Positions 17,218-26,036 of a DNA stretch of 64,000 bases are shown here, in pieces. Each line of letters starts with the position of its first letter. Within the stretch, counting starts at the first letter, position 1. Source of the stretch: CAVQOB01 sp963714325 (GTDB lineage: Bacteria; Pseudomonadota; Alphaproteobacteria; Rhizobiales; Hyphomicrobiaceae). The stretch is taken from positions 1-64,000 of the forward strand of contig CAVQOB010000015.1 in the NCBI GenBank assembly GCA_963714325.1. The letters are read 5' to 3'. The notes beneath the pieces are model-generated. The model saw only the letters and a program-made list of their open reading frames with translations. It did no database searches and had not been told where the DNA came from. Made by a program: the position numbers and the translations under genes.

Positions 17218-17946
17218 ATGACACGCGCCATGCCAAATTCGCCCGCCGGGTTCGATCGGACCGATGTCTGGATCTTCGATCTCGACAACACGCTCTATCC
17301 GGCATCCTGCAATCTATTCGCCCAGGTCGATCATCGCATGGGCGCCTTCATCCAGAAATTCCTCGGCGTCCCCTATGAATACGCCCGCCATCTCCAGAAG
17401 AGCTACTATCGCCAGTTCGGCACCACGCTCGCCGGCATGATGGCGGTACACAAGATGACGCCGGAGCCCTTCCTCCACTACGTCCACGATATCGATCTGT
17501 CAGTCGTGCCGGAAAGCCCGCAATTGAGCACCGCGATCGCCAACTTGACCGGCCGCAAGTTGATTTTCACGGCGGGCTCACGCAATCACGCCGAACGCGT
17601 TTGCACCAAACTTGGCATACTTCAACATTTCGAGGATATTTTTGATATCGTCGCCGCCGGATACGTACCAAAGCCGAAGCCAGAACCCTACGCCAAGTTT
17701 CTCAGTCATCATGGTATTTCACCGACTGCCGCCGCGATGTTCGAAGACATGCCGCACAATCTCGAAGTGCCGCACACTCTTGGCATGACCACCGTGCTGG
17801 TCCATTCGAGCGACGACTACGACAGCGTCATCCAATCTAAAATTCGCAACTGGCAGAAGCCGCCAGAACATGTCCATCACATGACCGATCATCTCACACA
17901 CTTCCTGAATCAAATCGAACCCAAGCAACGCGCAATCACGCGCTGA
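17218..17946 (+). CDS. HAD-family pyrimidine 5'-nucleotidase-like phosphatase
   Basis: HAD subfamily IA hydrolase, 242 residues from ATG 17218 (an ATG at 17230 is equally possible). The nucleophile motif is WIFDLDNTLYP (Asp 21 and 23), motif II is FTAGSRNHAERV, motif III Lys is in PKPKPEPYAKF and the acidic motif IV is MFEDMPHNLEVP. FDLDNTLYP with the following long cap matches the SDT1/YjjG-like pyrimidine 5'-nucleotidase group, which dephosphorylates nucleotides. The gene is divergent from the oxidoreductase and is followed within six bases by the LysE gene, so the two may share a transcript. Confidence 0.88.
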   Translation: MTRAMPNSPAGFDRTDVWIFDLDNTLYPASCNLFAQVDHRMGAFIQKFLGVPYEYARHLQKSYYRQFGTTLAGMMAVHKMTPEPFLHYVHDIDLSVVPESPQLSTAIANLTGRKLIFTAGSRNHAERVCTKLGILQHFEDIFDIVAAGYVPKPKPEPYAKFLSHHGISPTAAAMFEDMPHNLEVPHTLGMTTVLVHSSDDYDSVIQSKIRNWQKPPEHVHHMTDHLTHFLNQIEPKQRAITR

Positions 17947-17951
17947 TCGTC

Positions 17952-18584
17952 ATGCTCACCGATATTGCGCCGGGCATTTCTGGCTTCATGTGGACCAGCC
18001 TGATCGTCGAATTGACGCCCGGCCCCAACATGACGACCCTCGCCATCCTCGCGGCAACCAACGGACGTCGCGCCGGCTTGGCGGCCGTCGCGGGCGTAGC
18101 GTTGGGTTTGCTGGTGATTGGCTTCGCCGCGGCCCTGGGGCTGGCAGCATTGCTTTCAAACTCGCCGCTCCTCTATCAGATCTTGCGATGGGCCGGCGTC
18201 CTCTATCTCCTATACCTCGCCTGGGAAGGCTGGCACGGTGACAATGACATCGCGCAGCAACGGCATGCCTCTGCCAGTGACACCAAATTTTTCGCCCAAG
18301 GCTTGACGACCAACGTTCTCAATCCGAAAGCCGCCTTGTTTTATGTCAGCGTTCTCCCGGCATTCACTGACGCCGCGCGCCCGATCATCCAGCAGAGTCT
18401 TGTTCTCACCGTGATTTATGTCGCCATCGCGTCGGCGATCCATCTTGCGATCGTGATGCTCGCCGCACGGATCAGTGATGTCATGCCCGGTTCCCGCGTC
18501 AGCCAAACCATCGCCCGAATCTTGTCCGCTTGCCTGGTTGCAGTGGCATTGTGGTTGGCATGGTCGACACGTATGCCAGAATAG
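17952..18584 (+). CDS. LysE-family amino acid exporter
   Basis: Inner-membrane exporter of the LysE/RhtB family, 210 residues with about six membrane segments. The family signature ELTPGPNMTTLAILAA is at residues 17-32, and the second half repeats LTTNVLNPKAALFYVSVLPAF. The start at 17952 lies six bases after the HAD gene. Substrate (lysine, threonine, homoserine or another small amine) cannot be read from the sequence. The frame and length are normal. Confidence 0.9.
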   Translation: MLTDIAPGISGFMWTSLIVELTPGPNMTTLAILAATNGRRAGLAAVAGVALGLLVIGFAAALGLAALLSNSPLLYQILRWAGVLYLLYLAWEGWHGDNDIAQQRHASASDTKFFAQGLTTNVLNPKAALFYVSVLPAFTDAARPIIQQSLVLTVIYVAIASAIHLAIVMLAARISDVMPGSRVSQTIARILSACLVAVALWLAWSTRMPE

Positions 18585-18668
18585 TGAGCCAACAAAATCA
18601 GCAAAGACGCTGGCGTTTCACCGGTTCCGTCGGCTAATATGCTCCCGCACGCCCCGCCAAGAGTTGCA

Positions 18669-19232
18669 ATGAGCCCCCCGCCAAATCCGCCACCAAACAA
18701 CGATCTTGCCGCATTGATGGCGCGGGTTGCCGTGCGCGATCGGGCCGCATTCACCGCACTTTACAACGCAACCTCCGCGAAACTCTTTGGCATCGTTCTG
18801 CGTATCTTGAAACGCAGGGATATAGCCGAGGAGATCCTGCAGGAGGTCTACGTGAAGATCTGGGATCGGGCGGGCGACTATGACGCGCAAAGGGCGTCCC
18901 CGATCACGTGGCTCGCCACGATCGCCCGCAATAGGGCCCTGGACGAAGTCCGCCGCGCCTCCCATCTTTCAATCGAGGATACGCCCGAAGCCTTGAATGT
19001 CGAAAGTAGCGAACCGGACCCCCTGCAAAGCCTCGCCGCCAGCGAAGAATTCAAGCGCCTTCTGGCTTGTCTGCAAGGGTTGGAGAACGACCGTCGCGAC
19101 ATGGTGTTGATGGCCTATTTCCACGGCGCGACCCGCGAGGAACTGGCAACCCGCTACAACGCGCCGGTCGCCACCATCAAGACGTGGTTGCACCGCAGCC
19201 TGAAACTCCTGCGGGAGTGTCTGGGACGATGA
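18669..19232 (+). CDS. ECF sigma factor (SigK/RpoE type)
   Basis: Extracytoplasmic-function sigma factor of 187 residues; ATG 18669 is preferred because of its ribosome site, while 18639 would add ten residues. Region 2 (about residues 30-95) holds FGIVLRILKRRDIAEEILQE and TWLATIARNRALDEVRR. Region 4 (about 130-182) holds MAYFHGATREELA and APVATIKTWLHRSLKLL. The stop overlaps the ATG of the anti-sigma gene (ATGA), so the two are translationally coupled and the sigma factor is held by its partner until a signal arrives. Target genes are not visible; a promoter upstream could be autoregulated. Confidence 0.92.
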   Translation: MSPPPNPPPNNDLAALMARVAVRDRAAFTALYNATSAKLFGIVLRILKRRDIAEEILQEVYVKIWDRAGDYDAQRASPITWLATIARNRALDEVRRASHLSIEDTPEALNVESSEPDPLQSLAASEEFKRLLACLQGLENDRRDMVLMAYFHGATREELATRYNAPVATIKTWLHRSLKLLRECLGR

Positions 19233-19972
19233 CCGACAATGAAGACATTGACGCGCTCGCCGCCGAATACGTGATTGGCACCCTCAACAGCCAGGAACGC
19301 ACGTCGGTCGCCCAACGGCGCAACAACCAGCCCGCACTCGCGGCAGCGATTACGGCGTGGGAGCATCGCGTCGGCCCACTGGCGATCGCCAGTCCGTCGA
19401 TCGATGCGCCACCCGGCTTGCTTGAGAAGATCGAGGCGCGCATCGCCGCCAATGCCCGCCAGTCGACCATAGCGACCCCAACATTGCCGCTCGACTTCTC
19501 CAGCAACGTCATCGCCATGGAACGGCGCATGAAGCGTTGGCGCATGACCGCCGTCGCCGCATCAGCGCTGGCGGCTTCCTTGGCGCTGGTCGTCGGCGTG
19601 CGCGAGGGCTTACGCCCGCACGAACCCCGCAACTTTGTCGCCGTGCTGCAGAAGGATGCGGCTTCGCCAGCATTCCTGCTGTCCGTCGACCTTGACACCA
19701 AGCAGCTCACCATTCGAGCGGTCGCACCTGAACAGCAGACCGACAAAAGCTATCAGCTGTGGCTGGTCAACCCGCAGCTCGGCAATCCGCGTTCATTGGG
19801 CCTCGTGCAGACGGCTGGATTCAGCGGCGCAACCAATCTCGCCACCTATGATCGCGGTGTGATCGAGGCCGCGACCTATGCCATCAGCCTCGAGCCACCG
19901 GGCGGCTCGCCGACCGGACAGCCGACCGGCCCGGTACTCTATGCTGGCAAGTTGGTGCAGGCGACGCGATAG
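19229..19972 (+). CDS. Anti-sigma factor, RskA family
   Basis: Membrane-bound anti-sigma factor of 247 residues. The cytoplasmic N-terminal part shows the zinc-less anti-sigma fold motif EYVIGTLNSQER (residues 13-24) and LAAAITAWEHRVGPL. One membrane helix lies at about 106-124 (MTAVAASALAASLALVVGV). The outer RskA domain carries YQLWLVNP and PTGPVLYAGKLV. The start overlaps the sigma gene stop by one ATGA, the usual layout. Family members sense redox or envelope stress; which one applies here is not known. Confidence 0.9.
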   Translation: MTDNEDIDALAAEYVIGTLNSQERTSVAQRRNNQPALAAAITAWEHRVGPLAIASPSIDAPPGLLEKIEARIAANARQSTIATPTLPLDFSSNVIAMERRMKRWRMTAVAASALAASLALVVGVREGLRPHEPRNFVAVLQKDAASPAFLLSVDLDTKQLTIRAVAPEQQTDKSYQLWLVNPQLGNPRSLGLVQTAGFSGATNLATYDRGVIEAATYAISLEPPGGSPTGQPTGPVLYAGKLVQATR

Positions 19973-19977
19973 AGTCT

Positions 19978-21609
19978 ATGACGATGCGGAAAGTCGCCAC
20001 CGTCTTCGAGGCCTTCGCCGCAACGGCCGCAACATTCCCTGATAACGTTTTCCTCGCCGTGCCCGCGCGCGCCGATCGCGACTGGTTGAGCACGGGCGCT
20101 GAATTCTCTTATGCTACAATCGCCGGCGCCGTCACGACGACCCGTCAGCACTACGCCGACGCCGGTTACGGTCACGGTCATCGCATCGCGCTGCTCCTCG
20201 AAAACCGACCCGAGTTCATCATCCACTACCTCGCGTTGAATGCGCTCGGCGTCAGCATCGTGCCTATCAATCCGGACTATCGCTACGATGAGATCCTCTA
20301 TCTCCTGCAACACAGCGAGGCGCAGCTGGCGATCGGTCTACCGCATCATCTGGCGGCACTCAACGCTGTTGCCAGCGACCACGCTCTGTCAAGACGACTG
20401 CCAGTCATCGACGCGTTGGCGCTCCCTGGCATCTGGCCGAGCCCCGCATCACCACCACGCTCAGCCCAGCCCGACAGCAGCACCGAATGCGCACTCCTCT
20501 ACACGTCCGGAACCACCGGCCGCCCAAAGGGCTGCATTCTCAGCAACCACTACTATCTGGCCGCCGGCGCCGGATATCGCGATCACGGCGGCCTGCTCGC
20601 CATTCGCCCCGGTGCCGATCGCTTCTACAATCCGCTGCCGCTGTTCCACATGAACCATCAGGCGGTGACGCTGACTTGCGCTATCCTCACCGCCAATTGT
20701 CTGGTCTTGCCGGAACGCTTTTCGCCCTCGCGCTGGTGGCGGGAAGTCTCCGAAACGGGCGCAACGATCGTGCATTATCTCGGCATCGTCGCGCCGATGC
20801 TGTTGAACCAGCCACCCTCACCAGAAGAAAAAGCGCATCAGGTCCGCTTCGGCATTGGCGCCGGCGTCGAACCAGAACTCCATGACCGGTTCGAACAACG
20901 CTTCGGGTTTCCACTGGTCGAAGTCTGGGGCATGACCGAAACCGGCCGTCTCTTCACCGACAATCATCCGCCGCGCATGACCGCAACGCGCGCTTTCGGT
21001 CGTCCGGTTGCCGGCTACATGGAAGCGCACGTCGTCGACGACAACGATCAGGAAGTCGCCGTCGACACGCCGGGCGAGTTGGTCGTCCGCCACTCCGCCG
21101 CAGCCCCGCGCCAAGGTTTCTTTTCAGCCTACCTCAAGAACGATGCCGCCACCGAAGCGGCCTGGCGCAACGGTTGGTTCCACACCGGCGATGTCGTCCG
21201 CCAGGACGCGTCCGGGATGCTGTTTTTCATCGATCGCCAGAAGAACATCATCCGTCGCTCCGGCGAGAATATCGCCGCCGCCGAAGTCGAAGCGATGCTG
21301 CAGGCGCATGATGCCGTCGCCCAGGTCGCCGTCATCGCCGTCCCCGACGAGATCCGCGAGGAAGAAGTCTTTGCCTGCGTTGTGCCGATGCCTGGCATTG
21401 AGCCGAACGAACGGCTGGCCCGCGAATTGTTGGCCTGGAGCAACGCGCGCCTTGCCTATTTCAAAGCTCCGGGTTGGATTCTCTTCGTCGACAAGCTCCC
21501 GACCACCGGCACGCAGAAGGTGCAGAAGACACAAATTTTCAAATCCGATGAAGACCCCCGCAAATCCACCGGCGTCATCGATCTACGCGCGTCCAAGCGG
21601 CGCACATGA
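19978..21609 (+). CDS. AMP-forming acyl-CoA ligase (CaiC-like)
   Basis: ATP-dependent acyl-CoA synthetase of the ANL superfamily, 543 residues. The P-loop LLYTSGTTGRPKGC is at about 173-186, EVWGMTETG at about 313-321, the hinge region GWFHTGDVVRQD and IIRRSGENIAAAEVE after 395, and the catalytic Lys in PTTGTQKVQKT near 514. Overall spacing is like crotonobetaine/carnitine-CoA or other medium acyl-CoA ligases, but substrate residues cannot be read reliably. It starts six bases after the anti-sigma gene and could be part of the same transcript. The frame is intact. Confidence 0.88.
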   Translation: MTMRKVATVFEAFAATAATFPDNVFLAVPARADRDWLSTGAEFSYATIAGAVTTTRQHYADAGYGHGHRIALLLENRPEFIIHYLALNALGVSIVPINPDYRYDEILYLLQHSEAQLAIGLPHHLAALNAVASDHALSRRLPVIDALALPGIWPSPASPPRSAQPDSSTECALLYTSGTTGRPKGCILSNHYYLAAGAGYRDHGGLLAIRPGADRFYNPLPLFHMNHQAVTLTCAILTANCLVLPERFSPSRWWREVSETGATIVHYLGIVAPMLLNQPPSPEEKAHQVRFGIGAGVEPELHDRFEQRFGFPLVEVWGMTETGRLFTDNHPPRMTATRAFGRPVAGYMEAHVVDDNDQEVAVDTPGELVVRHSAAAPRQGFFSAYLKNDAATEAAWRNGWFHTGDVVRQDASGMLFFIDRQKNIIRRSGENIAAAEVEAMLQAHDAVAQVAVIAVPDEIREEEVFACVVPMPGIEPNERLARELLAWSNARLAYFKAPGWILFVDKLPTTGTQKVQKTQIFKSDEDPRKSTGVIDLRASKRRT

Positions 21610-21717
21610 CGCGACACCAGCGTTGACAGATGTTTCAACAAGTGTGCGGGCTGCAGCAAAAATTCGGGGGCGAGTTCCCTCGCCCCCATTTGCAAGTCCA
21701 ATTCTACAATCCGCACA

Positions 21718-22874
21718 TCAGGCAGCGTTGCGCGCCGCAGCATCGATGTGGCTGGCCAATTGCCCGTCAATGCCAAGCTGCTCGGCGAGTTCGACGAGGA
21801 ATGCATGCTCTTGCTCTGTATCGAGATCGATCGCCACCCGCGCCGCCGTGAACAACTGCACCGCTTCTTCCTGATTGCGAACGCCGGCTGCCAGATCGGC
21901 AGCCGTTGCCGGACTATTGAGCTCCTGCGCCAGGAATTCTTCCGCCTGTGCATCGAGCCCGAGCTGTTTCATGCTACCCATCAGCTTCGCCTGCTCGTTG
22001 GCGTCGATCCGGCCATCCGCAGCGGCCGCGGCAATCATGCCGCGCAGATATACGGTCGCCAATTCCTGTGTCACGGCCGCCGTCTCGAAGCCGGAGCCCT
22101 GCGGCGCCGCATTGACTTCGTCGGCGCCGCTGATCAGCGGCCGCCCGGCTTGATAATTCTGCAGCGCCTTGTAGGCAAGACCACCGATCAGTGCGAGGCC
22201 GCCGATCTTCAACGCCCGGCCAGCCATCGCCCGTCCGGTCTTCGTGCCGAGCACCACCGCGCCGAGCCCACCCGCCGCCGCACCAGCGCCGACCTGGTTC
22301 TGCGCAATCAACTCTTTCAACTTGGCCATCAGGTCGTCGGGCGATTGTCCCGTCGCTTCGCGCATGCGGCCCGACGCGCCCGTCATGTCATCGACCTTGC
22401 GCGCGCCATCTTTGACGCCCGACGTGGCTTGTCCAAGCACTTGGCCGAGAATGTCCATCAACCCGCCGCCACCTTGCGCGCCACCCTGCTGCCCGCCGCC
22501 GGCGCCCATCTGCTGCTGCAGTTTCCGCAGCATGTCTTCCATGCCACCTTGACCGCCTCCCTGAGCGCCACCCTGCTGCGCGCCACCACCGAGCTTGCCG
22601 AGCAGATCGCCAAGCCCACCCATGCCGCCGCCCTGGCCGCCTTGAGGAGCAGCCTGACCGCCGCCTTGCTGCCCGCCGAGCTTGCCAAGCAGTTCACCGA
22701 GACCGCCCATATCATTGCCGCCGCGACCTTGCGGCGCTGTTGGCCGCCACCCTGGCCCTGCATCATCTTGCCGAGCAGATCGCCAAGACCGCCCATCCCG
22801 CCGCTGTCCTGCTGTGCCGGTGGCTGCGCCGCGCCCTTCATCATCATTTCAATCAGGCTGCGTGCATCAAACAT
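21718..22874 (-). pseudogene. DUF533 (YebE/TerB-like) protein with internal frameshift
   Basis: The N-terminus MFDARSLIEMMMKGAAQ (ATG 22874) is typical of DUF533 proteins. The frame then slips at about 22737: adding one G (CAG GCG CCG) restores QQAPQGRGG and joins smoothly to the long frame ending at 21718. The rest carries three copies of an amphipathic motif, MGGLGDLLGK or MGGLGELLGK, in a Gly/Gln-rich linker. A hydrophobic segment (GAGAAAGGLGAVVLG) and a C-terminal TerB-like helical domain (EQAKLMGSMKQLGLDAQAEEF) follow. Restored length is about 385 residues. Either the gene is newly broken, or a base was lost in sequencing, or translation restarts at the ATG 22710. Function of the family is unknown, probably membrane- or envelope-associated. 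Confidence 0.8.
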
Positions 22875-22976
22875 GGGAGTCCTCCAGGGGTGGCGACAAT
22901 CGCCTTGGCTGAATAAGTAAGCGTCGATCGGCCGGCGCGCAACCGATCCGTGGAAAGAAAAGACTTATTGGAAAAC

Positions 22977-23009
22977 AAAAGACCGCACACGAACCTTGCG
23001 CGGTCTTTT
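22977..23009 (-). terminator. Hairpin terminator after the TRAP permease gene
   Basis: aaaagaccgc (22977-22986) pairs with gcggtctttt (22999-23008), an almost perfect 10-bp stem. On the minus strand it is followed by a T-rich run, so it ends the TRAP operon whose last stop is just upstream. On the plus strand it also has a T-run and could work in both directions. Confidence 0.75.
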
Positions 23010-23035
23010 TCACCCAACAGCGATCGCCTAAAGCC

Positions 23036-25114
23036 TACTGCTTGGGCTTGAGGTCATCGACCGACGGCGGTTTCGTGACGTCGATCAGCCCCGGTAGCGC
23101 CGGCATATCCGTGGCCGGAGCCGCCGGAGCTGTCGCCGGAGCCCCGCTCGAGGCGGGCGTCAGCGGCGGCGCCGATGCCGGCGGCGTTTCCGCCTTCGGT
23201 GCCGGAGCAGCAGGCGCGGGTGGGCACGGCGCGGTGCTGGTGCGGCATCGCCGGTGGTGGTGTCAATCCTGCTGGTGGCCCAGACGGTAACGACGGCGGC
23301 GCACCGAGCCCGGGCGGAGGTCCGCCTAGATTAGGCATCGGCGGCAACCCGCCGAACGGCGAGCCTCCCGGCAGATTGAGCCCACCCGGCGCACCACCAC
23401 CCATACTCGGAATGACAATGTCCACCTTGTTCGGATCAACAGCCGGCCCGGTCGCCTTGTAGTGCATGACCATGCTCGGGAAGGCGATGACAAGTCCCAC
23501 CATGATGCACTGAATAATCACGAATGGCACCGCGCCCCAGTAGATCTGGCCCGTCGTCACCGGCTCAGTCAGTTTGCCGGTGACCTTGTCATTGTAGGCG
23601 GCAGTCGGCGCCACGGATCGCAAATAGAACAAGGCAAAACCGAACGGCGGGTGCATGAACGACGTCTGCATGTTCACGCCAAGCATGACGCCGAACCAGA
23701 TCAGATCGATGCCCAACTTCTCCGCGACCGGCCCAAGCAGCGGAATAATGATGAACGCCAGTTCGAAGAAATCCAGGAAAAACGCCAGCAGGAAGACCAT
23801 GATGTTGACGAAGACGAGGAAGCCGACCTGGCCACCCGGCAGCGACGTCAGCAGATGTTCGACCCACAAGTGTCCATTCACGCCGTAGAAGGTCAGCGAG
23901 AAGATGCGCGCGCCGATCAGAATGAAAACAACGAACGCCGAAAGCTTGGCGGTTGCTTCGACGGCTGATCTGAGCAGCGCCCAGTTGAAGCGTTTCGGAT
24001 TATTATCCAGCCACCGCTTGAAGACTGCCAGAATGATCGCGCCGGAGGCCCCCATCGCACCCCCTTCGGTCGGGGTTGCCACACCGATGAAGATCGTCCC
24101 CAAAACTAGAAAGATGAGGAACAGCGGCGGCACCATGACGAACGTCACTTGCTGCGCCAGCCGGGAAAGGAAGCGGGCTCCGGTCGCCTTATCCAGGCAC
24201 CAGTTCAGCACCGCTACAGTAAATGCGAAGACGATGCTGATCGCCATCACCAGAACAACGAAATCAGCGCCTTTGTACTCGTTTCCATTCGGCAACTTGC
24301 TGGCAATGCCAGTGCCGGCCAGCAGTCCGCGCAGATGACCCGACATGAAGAGGTAGCCGGTCAGCCCTGCCGCAATTGTCAGGATCAGCAACGACAGCAG
24401 GCCTCTGCTGCCATCGTCCTCCTTGAAGCCGACGGCCTCCGGCGGCAATCCTGGCGCGGCTTCCGGATAGAACGTCGCCACGATGAAAATGTAGCCCGCA
24501 TAGAGGCATGCAAGGACCATACCGGGGATGAAGGCGCCCTCATACATATCGCCAACCGACTTGCCGAGCTGATCGGCCATGACGATCAGCACCAGCGACG
24601 GCGGTATGATCTGCGCCAGGGTCCCCGAAGCAGCGATAACTCCTGATGCGACGCGACGGTCATAGCCATAGCGCAGCATGATCGGCAGCGAAATCAACCC
24701 CATCGAAATCACTGACGCGGCGACAACACCCGTCGTCGCGGCCAGCAAAGCGCCGACGAATACGACGGCATATGCCAGTCCACCCCTGACCGTCCCGAAC
24801 AACTGCCCGATCGTATCCAGCAGATCCTCGGCCATCCCCGAGCGTTCAAGCACCAGCCCCATCAGCGTGAAGAAAGGTATGGCCAGCAGCGTATCGTTAC
24901 TCATCACGCCGTAGACGCGTTCGGGCAGTGAATACAGCAGTGGCCAGGACAGCGAGATGGCGCCCTTTGACAGCGGCGCCAGCTCAACGCCGACGATGAA
25001 GAAGAGCAGCCCGCAAGCCCCCAGCGAAAATGCCACAGGATATCCGAGCAGAAGAAAAATCACCAAGCCCAGGAACATGATTGGGGCGATGTTCTGCGCA
25101 ATCCAGGCTGCCAT
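23036..25114 (-). CDS. dctM: TRAP transporter large permease (DctM-like), frameshifted Pro-rich tail
   Basis: Large membrane subunit of a tripartite ATP-independent periplasmic transporter, with about 12-14 helices. Start MAAWIAQNIAPIMFLG is at 25114. Typical DctM stretches are present: VMSNDTLLAIPFFTLMG, SGTLAQIIPPSLVLI, FIGVATPTEGGAMGA and MQTSFMHPPFGFALFY. After the last helix a Gly/Pro-rich tail begins. As read, the frame ends at 23054 with a non-native tail (HQHRAVPTRACC). Dropping one C near 23222-23226 gives VPPAPAAPAPKAETPP and a natural end, VTKPPSVDDLKPKQ with stop at 23036. The core is intact either way. The small permease lies 95 bases upstream; no DctP binding protein is in the window. 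Confidence 0.9.
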
Positions 25115-25209
25115 CCCTAATACTCCAGCATGCGTCTCGGTGTGCGGCCGTGCACAGAGCACAGAGCACAGTGATACGATTCAAGATTTAATCAACGCGG
25201 CTTGCGCGG

Positions 25210-25806
25210 CTAATTTCGCTTCGGCCTCGGCCGCCAGCGCTTCCGCAGCCGCTCGGCTTCTGCCTCGGCAGCCTCGTGATGCCCGCCGCCCGAAACATCT
25301 GCAAGCTTACCTTGCATAATCGCGATCCGCTTGATCAGTTCAGAGATGCCCTGGAACAGCAAGAATGTGAACGCCAACGGCACCAGCAGCTTCGAGGGAT
25401 ATTGCGGCAATCCGCCCGCATTGGTCGATTGCTCGTTCTGCAGCATCGATCGCCAGAAGAACGGCCAACTCGTGATCATCATCACCAGACAGATCGGGAT
25501 CAGGAAGAAGGCGTGACCAACGACGTCGATCCAGTGCCGGACTCGTTTCGGCAAGACACTTGAGACGATATCAATGCGAATATGTTCATTCGACATCAGT
25601 GTCCACGAACAGCACAGCAAGAAAACCGCACCGAACAAAACCCACTGCATTTCAAGCCAGGAGTTCGATGACATATCGAAGACTTTGCGGATGATGGCGT
25701 TGACGGCACTGATGATCACCGCCAGCAGAATGGCCCAGGCGACCACCTTGCCGATCCGGCCATTGATCGCGTCGATGATGCGGCTAAAGCCTAGCAGCGA
25801 GTCCAT
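25210..25806 (-). CDS. dctQ: TRAP transporter small permease (DctQ-like)
   Basis: Small four-helix membrane subunit, 198 residues. ATG 25806 (MDSLLGFSRIIDAINGR) is chosen because AGGGGGAG lies just upstream; the open frame reaches further but is not protein-like. Helices include VVAWAILLAVIISAVNAIIR, WVLFGAVFLLCCSWTLM with the usual N-E-H-I-R-I-D motif after it, and LVPLAFTFLLFQGISELI. A charged tail (EAAEAEAERLRKRWRPRP) ends the protein. It pairs with the large permease downstream. The substrate, usually an organic acid, is unknown without the binding protein. Confidence 0.9.
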   Translation of the reverse strand: MDSLLGFSRIIDAINGRIGKVVAWAILLAVIISAVNAIIRKVFDMSSNSWLEMQWVLFGAVFLLCCSWTLMSNEHIRIDIVSSVLPKRVRHWIDVVGHAFFLIPICLVMMITSWPFFWRSMLQNEQSTNAGGLPQYPSKLLVPLAFTFLLFQGISELIKRIAIMQGKLADVSGGGHHEAAEAEAERLRKRWRPRPKRN

Positions 25807-26036
25807 TTCTCCCCCTATCGCCAGGCCATGACGGCCCTCGCGTAAGAACGACCTGTGGCACCTATAGCCGTCCGGCCATGGCGGAGCCAGTGCCCAAATT
25901 GAATATAGGCTAAGAGTGACTTCGTGAGGTAACTCTGCCACTGTAGTCCACCAATTCAGACCATACTGAAGCCCGGGCACAGTTGTAGACTGTGGCAAGC
26001 GTCGTGTCTGAGCTTGATCGAAATCGGAGAAGGTAA

